Below, one piece after another: positions 39,691 to 50,783 of a DNA stretch of 64,000 nucleotides. This DNA is from Hyphomicrobiales bacterium. Lineage in GTDB: Bacteria > Pseudomonadota > Alphaproteobacteria > Rhizobiales > Beijerinckiaceae. Both the position numbers and the translations under genes were made by a program. The notes below the pieces were generated by a model. That model saw only the letters and a list, made by a program, of their open reading frames with translations, had not been told where the DNA came from and did no database searches. The stretch's first letter is position 1. The number at the start of each line of letters is the position of its first letter. Where the stretch lies: positions 1 through 64,000 of the forward strand of contig SEEM01000031.1 of the NCBI GenBank assembly GCA_004144595.1, in the 5' to 3' direction.

Positions 39691-41220
39691 ATGCTGGATA
39701 GTCCCGTGACCGATCTCACCCGCCTGACGCTGACAGAGGCCCGCGACGGCCTGAAAGCCAAGACCTTCTCCGCGACCGAACTGACGAAGGCGCATATCGC
39801 CGCCGTCGAGAAGGCCCGTGCCCTCAACGCCTACGTGCTCGAGACGCCTGAGCACGCGCTCAAGCAGGCTGCTGCCTCCGACGAGAAGCTCGCCAGGGGC
39901 CAGGCCGGCCCGCTCGAGGGCCTGCCGCTCGGCATCAAGGACCTCTTCGCGACCGAAGGCGTGCGCACCACCGCCGGCTCGAAGATCCTCGGCAATTTCG
40001 TGCCGGCCTATGAATCCACCGTGACGAGCCAGCTCTGGCGCGACGGCGCGGTCATGCTCGGCAAGCTGAACAACGACGAATTCGCCATGGGCTCGTCGAA
40101 CGAGACCAGCGCTTTCGGCAATGTCGTCAATCCGTGGCGCCGCAAGGGTTCGAACGTTTCGGCGGGGGAGGGCGGCGCCGTCGAGGGCAACCATCTCGTG
40201 CCGGGCGGCTCCTCGGGCGGCTCTGCCTCGGCCGTTGCAGCCGATCTCTGCTTGGCTGCGACCGCGACCGATACCGGCGGCTCGATCCGCCAGCCGGCCG
40301 CCTTCACCGGCACGGTCGGGATCAAGCCGACCTATGGCCGCTGCTCTCGCTGGGGCACCGTTGCCTTCGCCTCTTCGCTCGACCAGGCCGGGCCGATCGC
40401 CAAGACCGTGCGCGACGCCGCCGTGATGCTGCGCTCGATGTCCGGGCATGATCCCAAGGACACCACTTCGGTGAACATGGCCGTGCCGGACTACGAGGCC
40501 GCCGTCGGCCGCTCGGTGAAAGGCATGAAGATCGGCATTCCCCGCGAATACCGCCTCGATGGCCTGAATGCCGAGATCGATGCGCTCTGGCAGCAGGGCA
40601 TCGCCTGGCTCAAGGCAGCCGGTGCCGAGATCGTCGATATCTCGCTGCCGCACACCAAATACGCTCTGCCGGCCTACTACATCGTCGCCCCGGCAGAGGC
40701 CTCCTCGAACCTCGCCCGCTATGACGGCGTCCGCTACGGACTGCGCGAACAGGGCAAGGATATCGTCGAGATGTACGAGAGGACGCGTGCCGCCGGCTTC
40801 GGTGCCGAGGTCAAGCGTCGCATCATGATCGGCACCTATGTGCTCTCGGCCGGCTATTACGACGCCTATTACGTCAAGGCTCAGAAGATCCGCACGCTGA
40901 TCAAGCGCGATTTCGAGACGGTCTACGCGCAGGGCATCGATGCCGTGCTGACGCCCGCGACGCCCTCGGCCGCCTTCGGCATCGGCGAGAAGGGCTCGGC
41001 CGATCCGGTCGAGATGTACCTGAACGACGTCTTCACGGTGACGGTGAACATGGCGGGCCTCCCCGGCATCGCCGTTCCCGCCGGTCTCGACGCCCAGGGC
41101 CTGCCGCTGGGCCTCCAGCTCATCGGCCGCCCCTTCGACGAGGAGACGCTGTTCTCGCTCGGCGAGGTGATCGAGCAGGCTGCGGGCCGCTTCGCGGTGA
41201 CGGAGCGCTGGTGGGGCTGA
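39691..41220 (+). CDS. gatA: Asp-tRNA(Asn)/Glu-tRNA(Gln) amidotransferase subunit A
   Basis: Amidase signature [51 protein letters not shown]. Confidence 0.97.
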   Translation: MLDSPVTDLTRLTLTEARDGLKAKTFSATELTKAHIAAVEKARALNAYVLETPEHALKQAAASDEKLARGQAGPLEGLPLGIKDLFATEGVRTTAGSKILGNFVPAYESTVTSQLWRDGAVMLGKLNNDEFAMGSSNETSAFGNVVNPWRRKGSNVSAGEGGAVEGNHLVPGGSSGGSASAVAADLCLAATATDTGGSIRQPAAFTGTVGIKPTYGRCSRWGTVAFASSLDQAGPIAKTVRDAAVMLRSMSGHDPKDTTSVNMAVPDYEAAVGRSVKGMKIGIPREYRLDGLNAEIDALWQQGIAWLKAAGAEIVDISLPHTKYALPAYYIVAPAEASSNLARYDGVRYGLREQGKDIVEMYERTRAAGFGAEVKRRIMIGTYVLSAGYYDAYYVKAQKIRTLIKRDFETVYAQGIDAVLTPATPSAAFGIGEKGSADPVEMYLNDVFTVTVNMAGLPGIAVPAGLDAQGLPLGLQLIGRPFDEETLFSLGEVIEQAAGRFAVTERWWG

Positions 41221-41359
41221 GCCGGCTTCGGCTCGCCTCGAAAGGTTGCCCTGCAGAAGCGCGTCGCCGTCCTGCGCGAGCGGCAGGCTCGCGTCGATCC
41301 GGGATGGCATGGGCCGTGCCAGGCCGTTAGGCTGGCTGCTTCTTCAAAGGGAGACGGCG

Positions 41360-41566
41360 ATGATCGTCAGCCGCGCGATGGCCTATGCCTGCCTGATGGT
41401 ATTCGCGGGCATGCTGGTCCTCATCGCGGCGCTGATGATCTTGCTGACGATCGTCCAGATGGCCCGCGGCGAGACGGTTCCCGATTTGGGCGCCAGAATG
41501 ATCTTGACGGTCGCCGCCGCCGGCCTTGCGCCGCTGTGCCGGGCATTGGCGCGACGCCTGGTCTAG
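41360..41566 (+). CDS. Small two-TM hypothetical protein
   Basis: MIVSRAMAYACLMVFAGMLVLIAALMILLTIVQMARGETVPDLGARMILTVAAAGLAPLCRALARRLV; GGAGA upstream. Confidence 0.6.
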   Translation: MIVSRAMAYACLMVFAGMLVLIAALMILLTIVQMARGETVPDLGARMILTVAAAGLAPLCRALARRLV

Positions 41567-41612
41567 GCCTGCCGAGTCGGCTCGGGCGCCTGCCGATGAT
41601 CGCCGAACGAAA

Positions 41613-41640
41613 AAAGGGGCCGCAGCGATGCGGCCCCTTT
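41613..41640. terminator. Bidirectional intrinsic terminator-like hairpin
   Basis: AAAGGGGCCGC-AGCGAT-GCGGCCCCTTT flanked by A and T runs between convergent genes. Confidence 0.8.
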
Positions 41641-41703
41641 CTTGTCGGTCATTCCAAGTGTTGGGGGAAGGTCGGAGCGCTCCCGGATCAAGAGCGCCGC
41701 GCT

Positions 41704-44700
41704 TCAATGTGCCCCGGCCGCTTGCGCGGCGGCGGCCTTGCGCTTCGTCCCGCGCAGATCCGCCAGCCAGCGCACCATCACGTAGAACACCGGCGTGAAG
41801 ACCAGGCCGAAGACCGTGACGCCCAGCATGCCCGAGAACACCGCGATGCCCATCGCCTGGCGCATCTCGGCGCCGGCGCCGACCGAGACGGTCAGCGGCA
41901 GCACGCCGAGGATGAAGGCCATCGAGGTCATCAGGATCGGCCGCAGACGGGTTTTGGCCGCGGCGATCGCCGCGTCGCGCCGGTTCATGCCCTCGTCCTC
42001 GGCCTGCTTGGCGAACTCCACGATCAGGATCGCGTTTTTGGCGGCCAGGCCGACGAGCACCACCAGGCCGATATCGACCAGGATGTTGCGATCCAGCCCG
42101 GCATAGTTCACCCCGAACATCGCAGCCAGAATACACATCGGCACGATCAGGATGACCGAGAGCGGCAGGAGCCAGCTCTCGTAGAGCGCTGCTAGCAGCA
42201 GGAAGACGAAGACCACCGCGAGGCCGAAGGCGACGACTGCCGTATTGCCCGCGAGCTTCTCCTGCAACGCGATTTCCGTCCACTCGAAGCCGAAGCCGGC
42301 CGGGAGCCGCTCGGCCGCGATCTTCTCGACCGCCGCGATGCCCTGTCCGGTCGAATAGCCATGCGCCATCGAGAGCTGCACTTCGGCTGCCGGATAGAGG
42401 TTGTAGCGCGGCACGCGATAGGCGCCGGTCGTGTCCTGGAAGGACGCGATCGAGCCGATCGGCACCATCTCGCCATCCGCGTTGCGGGTCTTGAGAGTGG
42501 CGACGTCGCGCGTGGTCAGGCGGAACGGGTTATCCGCCTGCGCGGTGACGCGATAGGTCCGGCCGAGCAGGTTGAAGTCGTTGATATAGGCCGAGCCCAT
42601 ATAGACCGACAGCGTCTCGAAGATGCGCGTCACCGGCACGCCGAGCATCTCCGCCTTGGTGCGGTCGATATCGGCATAGATCTGCGGGGTCTTGGTCGAG
42701 AACAGCGTAAACGGCTGCTGGATGCCCTGGACCTGCCCGGCCGAGCCTGCGACGATCCAGGCCGCGCCTTCCAGAGCCGCAAGCCCGCGCCCGCCGCGAT
42801 CCTGCACATAGCCCTTCAGGCCGCCGCCGGTGCCGATGCCCGGGATGGCCGGCGGCTCGATCAGCAGAGTGAAGGCTTCCGAGATGCCGAACATCTGCTG
42901 CCGGAGATCGGCAAAGATGCCCTGCGTCGTCAGCCCGGCCTTCACGCGGTCGGCGAAGGGGGCGAGCGTCACGAAGGCGACGCCGGTATTCGGCGCGATG
43001 GTGAACGTCGCGCCGTCGAGACCGGCGAAGGCGACGGTATGTGCCACGCCGGGGCGGGACATCAGGATCTCGTTGGCCTTGCGCAGCACGGCATCCGTGC
43101 GCTCCAGCGAGGAGCCGGGCGGCAACTGGATCACGGCGATGAAATAGCCGCGGTCGAGCTGTGGCACGAGGCCGGTCGGCGTCTTGCGGATGTCGTAGAC
43201 GGTCGCTGCGATCAGCCCGGAATAGAGGATCAGCAGAACCACGGCGAAGCGGATCAGCCGAGCGGTGAGCCGGCCGTAGCTGCGCGACAGCCAGTCGAAG
43301 CCGGCGTTGAAATAGTGGAAGAACCCGCGAACCGGCGCGCCCAGCTTGTAGAAGAAGCCATGCTGCTCGTTCTCGTCATGCTTCTTGTGCGCCTTGAGGA
43401 GCACTGCCGACATCGCCGGTGAAAGCGTCAGAGAGACGAAGCAGGAGATTGCGGTCGAGGCTGCGATCGTCACCGCGAACTGCTGGTAGAAAGTGCCCTG
43501 CAGGCCGCTGATGAAGGCGGTCGGAATGAACACCGCGCAGAGCACGAGCGCGATCGCGAGCAGCGCGCCGCCGACCTCGTCCATGGTCTTGTGGGCGGCT
43601 TCCTTTGGCGTCATGCCCTCGGCGAGATAGCGCTCGACATTCTCCACCACGACGATCGCATCGTCGACGACGATGCCGATGGCGAGAACCAGCGCCAGCA
43701 GCGAGATCGTGTTGAAGGAAATGCCGACGGCACTCATCACCAGGAAGGTACCGACCAGCGAGACCGGGATCGCGACGATCGGGATGATCGCGGCGCGCCA
43801 GGTCTGCAGGAACAGGATTACCACCACGACGACGAGGGCGACCGCCTCGAGCAGGGTATGTACCACCGCATTGACGGATTCGCCGATGAACTCGGTCGGG
43901 TTGTAGATGATGCGATGTTCGAGGCCGACCGGGAACTGCTTGGCCATGTCGGACATCGTCGAGATCAGCTTGTCCGAGGTCGCGAGCGCGTTCGAGCCCG
44001 GCCGTTGGAACACGCCGATGGCGACGGTATTCTTGTTATCGAGATAGGCGTTGGTGGTGTAGTCCTGCGAGCCGAGCTCGACGCGGGCGATGTCGCGAAC
44101 GCGGATCGTGCCGCCATCGGCGTCCGAGCGCACGACGATGCTCTCGAATTCCGAGATGTCCGTCAGGCGGCCGAGCGTGTTGACCGAGAGCTGGAAAGCC
44201 TCGTCCGACTTCGCCGGCGGCTGGTTCAGCGCGCCGGCTGCGACCTGCACGTTCGCCGCTCGCAGCGCCGCGACGACATCGCCTGCCGTCAGGTTGCGGG
44301 CCGCCACCTTGGCCGGGTCGAGCCAGATGCGCATCGAGAAGTCGCGGGCGCCGAAGACCTGCACGTCGCCGACGCCGTCGACGCGGGTCAGCACGTCCTT
44401 CACGTAAAGCGAGGCGTAGTTGGAGATGTATTGCGCGTCGCGCGTTCCATCCGGCGAGATCATGTTGATCACCATCAGGAAGTCGGGCGAGGCCTTGCGC
44501 ACCTGAAGGCCGAGCTGTCGCACTTCCTGGGGCAGCCGCGCTTCGGCCTGCGAGACGCGGTTCTGCACCAGAACCTGTGCCTGATCGATATCGGTGCCGC
44601 CCTTGAAGACGACATTGATCGTCACCCGCCCGTCGCCGGTCGATTGCGAGGTGATGTAGAGCATGTCGTCGACGCCGTTCACCTCCTGCTCGATCGGCGT

Positions 44701-44895
44701 CGCAACCGTGGCGGCGACCGTCTCGGCCGAGGCGCCGGGATAAGTTGCGGTGATCGAGACCGTAGGCGGCGCGATCTCGGGATATTCGGCGATCGGCAGC
44801 GAGCGCTGCGCGATGGCGCCGGCGATCGTCAGCAGCACCGAGAGCACGGTGGCGAAGATCGGCCGGTCGATGAAGAAATGGGCGAAGCGGAACAT
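41704..44895 (-). CDS. Efflux RND transporter permease subunit (HAE1/AcrB-like)
   Basis: MFRFAHFFIDRPIFATVLSVLLTIAGAIAQRSLPIAEYPEIAPPTVSITATYPGASAETVAATVATPIEQEVNGVDDMLYITSQS; 1063 aa. Confidence 0.97.
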   Translation of the reverse strand: MFRFAHFFIDRPIFATVLSVLLTIAGAIAQRSLPIAEYPEIAPPTVSITATYPGASAETVAATVATPIEQEVNGVDDMLYITSQSTGDGRVTINVVFKGGTDIDQAQVLVQNRVSQAEARLPQEVRQLGLQVRKASPDFLMVINMISPDGTRDAQYISNYASLYVKDVLTRVDGVGDVQVFGARDFSMRIWLDPAKVAARNLTAGDVVAALRAANVQVAAGALNQPPAKSDEAFQLSVNTLGRLTDISEFESIVVRSDADGGTIRVRDIARVELGSQDYTTNAYLDNKNTVAIGVFQRPGSNALATSDKLISTMSDMAKQFPVGLEHRIIYNPTEFIGESVNAVVHTLLEAVALVVVVVILFLQTWRAAIIPIVAIPVSLVGTFLVMSAVGISFNTISLLALVLAIGIVVDDAIVVVENVERYLAEGMTPKEAAHKTMDEVGGALLAIALVLCAVFIPTAFISGLQGTFYQQFAVTIAASTAISCFVSLTLSPAMSAVLLKAHKKHDENEQHGFFYKLGAPVRGFFHYFNAGFDWLSRSYGRLTARLIRFAVVLLILYSGLIAATVYDIRKTPTGLVPQLDRGYFIAVIQLPPGSSLERTDAVLRKANEILMSRPGVAHTVAFAGLDGATFTIAPNTGVAFVTLAPFADRVKAGLTTQGIFADLRQQMFGISEAFTLLIEPPAIPGIGTGGGLKGYVQDRGGRGLAALEGAAWIVAGSAGQVQGIQQPFTLFSTKTPQIYADIDRTKAEMLGVPVTRIFETLSVYMGSAYINDFNLLGRTYRVTAQADNPFRLTTRDVATLKTRNADGEMVPIGSIASFQDTTGAYRVPRYNLYPAAEVQLSMAHGYSTGQGIAAVEKIAAERLPAGFGFEWTEIALQEKLAGNTAVVAFGLAVVFVFLLLAALYESWLLPLSVILIVPMCILAAMFGVNYAGLDRNILVDIGLVVLVGLAAKNAILIVEFAKQAEDEGMNRRDAAIAAAKTRLRPILMTSMAFILGVLPLTVSVGAGAEMRQAMGIAVFSGMLGVTVFGLVFTPVFYVMVRWLADLRGTKRKAAAAQAAGAH

Positions 44896-45016
44896 GGGAA
44901 TGTCCTGGCCGGAATAAGGCGGGCGGGCGCCCGGTGGCGTCCGTGTTTCAGTGCCGGGCCAGGCATGGCCCGAGAGGCAGGCACCGGCTTGCGGAGAAAG
45001 CCGGTGCGGCAGGCGC

Positions 45017-46171
45017 TCAGTTCGTCGTCGCGATCTTGATCTCGCCCGGCTGCGGGTTAACCGCGACGCCCGGACGGACCATGGGATTGGCGGTGCCGCC
45101 GACGATCACCTTGTCTTCAGTCGTGAGGCCGGAGCGGATCACCCGCAGGCCGTCGCTGAGCGGCCCGAGCACGACCGGCTTCGGCACGACCTTGTTCTCC
45201 GGGCCGACCGTCAGCACGATCTTGCTGGCCTGATCGGAGGCGATGACCGTATCGGGCACGAGCAGCGCATCGGACTCGCCGGCGAAGAAGCGCAGCCGGC
45301 CGAACACGCCCGGCGTCAGGAACTGGTCCTTGTTGTCGAACACGGCGCGGCCGCGGATCGTCGCCGACCGGGCGTTGAGCGCGTTGTCGAGGAAGTTGAC
45401 CTTGCCGCGACGGCCCCATTTCGGCTCGTCCGCGAGGCGCACCTCGACGAGCGTGCCGCTGTCCTTGGCGGCTTCCTCGCGGGGATTGCTCATCCGGGCA
45501 TAGCGCAGGAAGTCGGCCTCCGAGACGTCGAAGGTGAAGTAGATCGGGGCGACCGCGACGATGGTGGTCAGCAGCGAGGCGCCGGATTGGCCGCCGGCGA
45601 TCAGGTTGCCCGGGTCGACGCGGCGGTTCGAGATGCGGCCGGCGAGCGGCGCGCGGACCTCGGTCCATTCGAGATTGAGCTCGGCGTTCTTCAGGTTCGC
45701 CTCGGAGCCTTGCAGCGTGCCGATCGCGCTGTTCAGGTTGGCGCGGCGCTGGTCGACGTCGCGGGCCGTGATCGTGCGGTTCTGCGTCAGGCCTTCGGCG
45801 CGTTCGACCTCGTTCTGGGCGAGTTCGACCTGGGCCTTGGCGCGGGTGACGTCGGCGCGGGCCACGTCGGCGGCCAGTTTGTAAGGCCGCTGATCGATGG
45901 TAAAGAGCAGGTCGCCCTTCTGGACGAGCGAGCCGTCGCGGAAGTGCACCTTGTCGATGAACCCCGAGACGCGCGCACGCACGTCGACCTGTTCGCTGGC
46001 CTCGAAGCGGCCGGTATACTCGTCCCAATTGGTGATGCGCTTGGCGAGCGGATTGGCAACCTGGACCGGGGGAGCCGGCGGAGCCCCCTGCGCGGCGGCG
46101 TCGAAAGCCGTCAGGGCGGTCGACGTGAAGGCGGCGGTGAGCACCAGACCGATGAGACGGCTGCGTGACAT
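45017..46171 (-). CDS. Efflux RND transporter periplasmic adaptor subunit
   Basis: VDVRARVSGFIDKVHFRDGSLVQKGDLLFTIDQRPYKLAADVARADVTRAKAQVELAQNEVERAEGL; upstream of the permease. Confidence 0.95.
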   Translation of the reverse strand: MSRSRLIGLVLTAAFTSTALTAFDAAAQGAPPAPPVQVANPLAKRITNWDEYTGRFEASEQVDVRARVSGFIDKVHFRDGSLVQKGDLLFTIDQRPYKLAADVARADVTRAKAQVELAQNEVERAEGLTQNRTITARDVDQRRANLNSAIGTLQGSEANLKNAELNLEWTEVRAPLAGRISNRRVDPGNLIAGGQSGASLLTTIVAVAPIYFTFDVSEADFLRYARMSNPREEAAKDSGTLVEVRLADEPKWGRRGKVNFLDNALNARSATIRGRAVFDNKDQFLTPGVFGRLRFFAGESDALLVPDTVIASDQASKIVLTVGPENKVVPKPVVLGPLSDGLRVIRSGLTTEDKVIVGGTANPMVRPGVAVNPQPGEIKIATTN

Positions 46172-46369
46172 GACGGAACTCCGGGGTAACGAGCCGGCAC
46201 AACCAATGGGGGTTTCCAGCATTTTGCGCAAGAAGGGTTGGCGAGTGACGAATGTCAAGAACCATCACCCGTCAAATCGCGCAATATTGCGCCACATAAG
46301 CCACATTCCCGCCATCTGGTTGCAGGAGCGCAACGCGAGGCGGCTGGAAGGCATATAAAAATATGCGGG

Positions 46370-46476
46370 CCCTCATCCTGGGGAGCCGCGTCAGCGGCGC
46401 CTCGCAGGATGTTCCAGATGGCACCCGGCTTGTCGACCGGAGCATCCTTCGAAACGCGATCGTCCGGATGAGGCTC
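46370..46476. repeat. Dispersed intergenic repeat family D, copy 2
   Basis: Shares blocks with 1811-1930. Confidence 0.75.
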
Positions 46477-46567
46477 GCCGACGCGAAGGCAGACCGCGGC
46501 TCCTCTCTTGCCGCCTGTTCGCCGACAGCGTAACGCGTAGGCGGTTATTTCAGCCGGAAGAGTCCAG

Positions 46568-48049
46568 ATGAACGCGCATGTCCGCCCCGCCGACCCGAAG
46601 AAGCTGATCAAGGGTGCGACCGGAGACTGGGAGATCGTGATCGGCATGGAGATCCATGCGCAGGTCACTTCCAATGCCAAGCTGTTCTCCGGCGCCTCGA
46701 CCGGTTTCGGCGCCGAGCCGAACGCCCATGTCAGCCTCGTCGATGCCGCCATGCCCGGCATGCTGCCGGTAATCAATGCCGAATGCGTCAGGCAGGCTGT
46801 GCGCACCGGCCTCGGCCTCAACGCCCAGATCAACAACCGCTCGATCTTCGACCGCAAGAACTATTTCTACCCGGACCTGCCGCAGGGCTACCAGATCAGC
46901 CAGTACAAGAGCCCGATCGTGGGCGAGGGCGAGATCGTCGTCGATCTCTCGCCGACCGAGCAGATCACCGTCGGCATCGAGCGGCTGCATCTGGAGCAGG
47001 ATGCCGGCAAGTCGATCCATGACCAGCACCCGACGATGAGTTTCGTCGACCTCAACCGCTCGGGCGTCGCGCTGATGGAGATCGTCTCCAAGCCGGATCT
47101 GCGCTCGGCGGATGAGGCGAAGGCCTATGTCTCCAAGCTGCGCACGATCCTGCGCTATCTCGGCACCTGCGACGGCGACATGGAGAAGGGCAATCTCCGC
47201 GCCGACGTGAACGTCTCTGTCCGCAAGCCCGGCGACGCGCTCGGCACGCGCTGCGAGATCAAGAACGTCAACTCGATCCGCTTCATCGGACAGGCTGTCG
47301 ATACCGAGGCGCGCCGTCAGATCGGCATCATCGAGGATGGCGGCACGATCGATCAGGAAACCCGCCTCTACGATCCCGGCAAGGGCGAGACCCGCTCGAT
47401 GCGCTCCAAGGAAGAGGCGCATGACTACCGCTACTTCCCCGACCCGGACCTGCTGCCGCTCGAATTCGACGACGCCTTCGTCGAGAGCCTGAAGGGCGCG
47501 CTGCCGGAACTGCCGGACGCCAAGAAGGCGCGCTTCATCGCGACCTACGGCCTCTCGCCCTACGACGCCTCGGTGCTGGTCGCCGAGCGTGATCAGGCCG
47601 ATTATTTCGAAGAGGTGGCGAAGGGGCGTGACGGCAAGGCCGCCGCCAACTGGGTCATCAACGAGCTGTTCGGCCGCCTCAACAAGGAAGGCCAGGACGT
47701 CACGACCTCGCCGGTCTCGGCCGCGCAGCTCGGAGGTCTGGTCGACCTGATCGGTGAGGGCGTCATCTCCGGCCGCATCGCCAAGGACCTGTTCGAGATC
47801 CTTTGGACGGAAGGCGGCAATCCCCGAGAGATCGTCGAGGCCCGCGGCATGAAGCAGGTCACCGACACCGGCGCCATCGAAAAGGCGGTCGACGAGCTGA
47901 TCGCCGCCAATCCCGACAAGGTCGAGCAGGTCAAGGCAAAGCCGACCATGCTCGGCTGGTTCGTCGGCCAGGCCATGAAGGCCTCGGGCGGCAAGGCCAA
48001 CCCGCAGGCCCTGAACGAGATATTGAAGCAGAAGCTCGGCATCGAGTGA
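46568..48049 (+). CDS. gatB: Asp-tRNA(Asn)/Glu-tRNA(Gln) amidotransferase subunit B
   Basis: [60 protein letters not shown]. Confidence 0.98.
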   Translation: MNAHVRPADPKKLIKGATGDWEIVIGMEIHAQVTSNAKLFSGASTGFGAEPNAHVSLVDAAMPGMLPVINAECVRQAVRTGLGLNAQINNRSIFDRKNYFYPDLPQGYQISQYKSPIVGEGEIVVDLSPTEQITVGIERLHLEQDAGKSIHDQHPTMSFVDLNRSGVALMEIVSKPDLRSADEAKAYVSKLRTILRYLGTCDGDMEKGNLRADVNVSVRKPGDALGTRCEIKNVNSIRFIGQAVDTEARRQIGIIEDGGTIDQETRLYDPGKGETRSMRSKEEAHDYRYFPDPDLLPLEFDDAFVESLKGALPELPDAKKARFIATYGLSPYDASVLVAERDQADYFEEVAKGRDGKAAANWVINELFGRLNKEGQDVTTSPVSAAQLGGLVDLIGEGVISGRIAKDLFEILWTEGGNPREIVEARGMKQVTDTGAIEKAVDELIAANPDKVEQVKAKPTMLGWFVGQAMKASGGKANPQALNEILKQKLGIE

Positions 48050-48053
48050 TCAT

Positions 48054-48560
48054 GTGACGCCCGCCGATCTCGTCATCCGCGACGCCGAAGCCGCCGATCT
48101 CCCGGCGGTCAGGGCGCTTTTGGTCGAGACCTGGCATGCCACCTATGACGGCATCTATGGCTGGCAGCGCGTCGCCGAGATCACCAATGCCTGGCACTCC
48201 CTGGAGAACCTGAAGGCGCAGCTCGGCCGCGACGAGGGCGTCTTCCTCGTCGCGCTGGTCGGCGAGGAGATCGTCGCGACGGCCTCCGCCCGGCAGGAGC
48301 GCGACCGCGCGGCCCTGCTGACACGGCTCTATGTCCTGCCAGCCCGGCAGGGCGTCGGCATCGGGCGCACCTTGCTGCAGGTCGCGCTCGCCTGCTTCCC
48401 GGAGGCGCCGGTGGCGCGGCTCGAGGTCGAGAGTCAGAACGAGCCGGCCATCACCTTCTACGAGCGCATGGGCTTCTTCCTGCAACGGCAGGCGCGCTTC
48501 GACGGGCGCGAAGACACGCCCAACACCCTGCTGATGGCGAAGCGGCTGTTCGTCGCCTGA
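48054..48560 (+). CDS. GNAT family N-acetyltransferase
   Basis: LTRLYVLPARQGVGIGRTLLQVALACFPEAPVARLEVESQNEPAITFYERMGFF. Confidence 0.9.
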   Translation: MTPADLVIRDAEAADLPAVRALLVETWHATYDGIYGWQRVAEITNAWHSLENLKAQLGRDEGVFLVALVGEEIVATASARQERDRAALLTRLYVLPARQGVGIGRTLLQVALACFPEAPVARLEVESQNEPAITFYERMGFFLQRQARFDGREDTPNTLLMAKRLFVA

Positions 48561-48587
48561 TCAGGCTGCCAAAGAAGAGATAAGACC

Positions 48588-49076
48588 ATGACGAGAACCG
48601 ACGCTTCCGAAATCCGCATGCGCGAGGCGGTCAGGACGGACGTGCCGCGCGTCGCCACGCTGATCATGCATGGCGCTCCCGTGCAGAAGCGCACCCCGGA
48701 CGAGATCGATGCCGAGGCGCAGGACCCGGCCTACCTCGAGGCCTTCGACGTCATTGCGGCCAATCCCTACAACACGCTCTTCGTCGCGGAGCTGGAGGGC
48801 ACGGTTGTCGGTACCTACCAGATCACGATCCTGCCGGGCATGGCCGAGCGCGGACGCATCCGCGCCAAGATCGAGAGCGTCCATGTCGCGCCGGAGAGCC
48901 GTAGCCGCGGCATCGGCGCGATCATGATGCGCCACGCGCTCGCCTTCGCGGCGGCGAAGGGCGTCGGCCTCGTCGAATTGACCTCGCACAAGGCCAGGCC
49001 CGATGCGCACCGCTTCTACGCCGGCCTCGGTTTCGTGCAGAGCCACGAGGGCTTCAAGATGGCGCTCTCGCCCTGA
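48588..49076 (+). CDS. GNAT family N-acetyltransferase
   Basis: IESVHVAPESRSRGIGAIMMRHALAFAAAKGVGLVELTSHKARPDAHRFYAGLGFVQSHEGFK. Confidence 0.92.
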   Translation: MTRTDASEIRMREAVRTDVPRVATLIMHGAPVQKRTPDEIDAEAQDPAYLEAFDVIAANPYNTLFVAELEGTVVGTYQITILPGMAERGRIRAKIESVHVAPESRSRGIGAIMMRHALAFAAAKGVGLVELTSHKARPDAHRFYAGLGFVQSHEGFKMALSP

Positions 49077-49196
49077 ACGAGCCCGCCGTCAGGGCATGGC
49101 GCCGTCGCGCGGAAATCGCACCGCCGCCCCTTCCGGGTCCTTCGCAAGCTTCCTAGGTTCGGGATCGAGGCCTCCCGCCTGAAAAGGAAGCGACCG

Positions 49197-49904
49197 ATGT
49201 CCGCAGCCCCCACCCAGCCGATCGACCTCTATTACTGGCCGACGCCCAATGGCACCAAGATCACCATCATGCTCGAAGAGACCGGGCTGCCCTACACGAT
49301 CGTTCCGGTGAATATCGGCAAGGGCGACCAGTTCAAGCCGGACTTCCTGGCGATCTCCCCGAATAACCGCATGCCGGCGATCGTCGATCCCGATGGGCCG
49401 GACGGCAAGTCGATCTCCGTCTTCGAATCCGGCGCGATCCTGCAATATCTCGGCCGCAAGACCGGCCAGTTCTATCCGAAGGACGAGCGCGGCCGTGTCG
49501 AGGTCGATGAATGGCTGTTCTGGCAGATGGGCGGCTTCGGCCCGATGCTCGGCCAGACCCATCATTTCCGCATCTACGCGCCGGAGAAGGTGCCTTACGC
49601 GATCGACCGCTACACCAACGAGGCCAATCGCCTCTATGGCGTGCTGAACAGGCGTCTCGAAGGCCGCGATTACATCTGCGGCGACTACTCGATCGCCGAC
49701 ATGGCCTGTATCGGCTGGGCTCGCGGCTGGGAAAAGCAGGGCCAGGATATCCAGCAGTTCCCGAATGTCGCGCGCTGGCTGGAGACCATGCAGGCGCGCC
49801 CGGCCGTGCAGCGCGGGTTGAAGGTCGGTGAGGAGCTGCGCAACCCCGCCGGCATCAGCACGCCCGAGGAAAAGGCTGTTCTGTTCGGCCAGAAGGCGCG
49901 GTGA
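49197..49904 (+). CDS. Glutathione S-transferase family protein (YfcG/YghU-like)
   Basis: PIDLYYWPTPNGTKITIMLEETGLPYTIVPVNIGKGDQFKPDFLAISPNNRMPAIVDPDGPDGKSISVFESGAILQYLGRKTG. Confidence 0.93.
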   Translation: MSAAPTQPIDLYYWPTPNGTKITIMLEETGLPYTIVPVNIGKGDQFKPDFLAISPNNRMPAIVDPDGPDGKSISVFESGAILQYLGRKTGQFYPKDERGRVEVDEWLFWQMGGFGPMLGQTHHFRIYAPEKVPYAIDRYTNEANRLYGVLNRRLEGRDYICGDYSIADMACIGWARGWEKQGQDIQQFPNVARWLETMQARPAVQRGLKVGEELRNPAGISTPEEKAVLFGQKAR

Positions 49905-49912
49905 GCGCAGGC

Positions 49913-50010
49913 CGTCATGCCCGGGCTTGACCCGGGCATCTCTGGACGAGAGGTCGCCTCTTCCGGCATGAGATCCTCGGGTCTGCGCTTAGCTTCGACC
50001 GAGGATGACG
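49913..50010. repeat. REP-like element family C (CGTCATGCCCGGGCTTGACCCGGGCATCTCT...GAGGATGACG)
   Basis: Inverted repeat after the GST gene; interrupted copy at 63565-63776. Confidence 0.8.
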
Positions 50011-50035
50011 TTTTCCCGCCATCGGCGGCAAAACG

Positions 50036-50422
50036 TCAGTTCGACCGGTTCCACTTCACCGAACGGCATATCAGCCCACCCATGACGCAGCCGGCGGTGG
50101 TCAGCGTGCTACCCGACAGCGTCATCGTGCCTGAATAGGTCTTGCCGTCCTCGGGATTGAAGGCGCTGCCGCTCCACTTGTTCGCGCCGTTCGGCTTCAT
50201 GTCGTAGAAGATGCGCTGGCCGACCTTGGCCGGCCCGCTCGTGTCCTTGAGCCAGGACAGCGAGCCGCAGAGCGCCTCGCCGCATTTGCTGAAGCGCACG
50301 CGCGAGGCGCCGGTATCGCGCTCCCAGGTACCGACCACCTCCTGCGCCGCGGCAGACGCGATGCTCGCCAGCAATCCGAGTGCAGCGAAGGCCGCAAGCT
50401 TCGATCCGGTTCCGTGATGCAT
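50036..50422 (-). CDS. DUF2147 domain-containing secreted protein
   Basis: Signal peptide then EVVGTWERDTGASRVRFSKCGEALCGSLSWLKD...VGQRIFYDMKPNGANKWSGSAFNPEDGKTYSGTMTLSGSTLTTAGCVMGGLICRSVKW. Confidence 0.88.
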   Translation of the reverse strand: MHHGTGSKLAAFAALGLLASIASAAAQEVVGTWERDTGASRVRFSKCGEALCGSLSWLKDTSGPAKVGQRIFYDMKPNGANKWSGSAFNPEDGKTYSGTMTLSGSTLTTAGCVMGGLICRSVKWNRSN

Positions 50423-50783
50423 CCGATCCTCCCTGTTCGACCAGCTATGTCTGCATGGTTCAGATATGAACTATATCCTGGTTTTCGCCAGCCTCCAAGC
50501 TGCCGCAGCGGAAGCCGCTTCGTCTGCTTCCGTTGACCAAGGTGAATCCATTCTCAACGCAATGAGCTGTGACGTAGGATCAGCGCGTTGAAATCATTTC
50601 GATTTTCAGGATTCCGAGATGAACGCTTCGTTGATTTAACTGGCTGATTACACCTTGTTGAGACTCGATTCATCGCGAAATTTAGGACGCATTTTAAAGA
50701 TCGGACCCACTCTCGCACTCATCAGCCGGGGCCTTTGGACGGGTGGCCGGCACAACGACAACAGGGTGCAAGGGACTTTCATC

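Noticed and set aside
39565-41310. 581-aa minus-strand ORF over gatA
   Set aside because: Shadow ORF; gatA amidase signature on the plus strand is decisive.
43591-45039. 482-aa plus-strand ORF opposite the RND permease
   Set aside because: Shadow ORF without domain-like segments.
50458-50471. Dyad GTTCA-GATA-TGAAC upstream of the DUF2147 gene
   Set aside because: Only 5-bp arms; could easily arise by chance.
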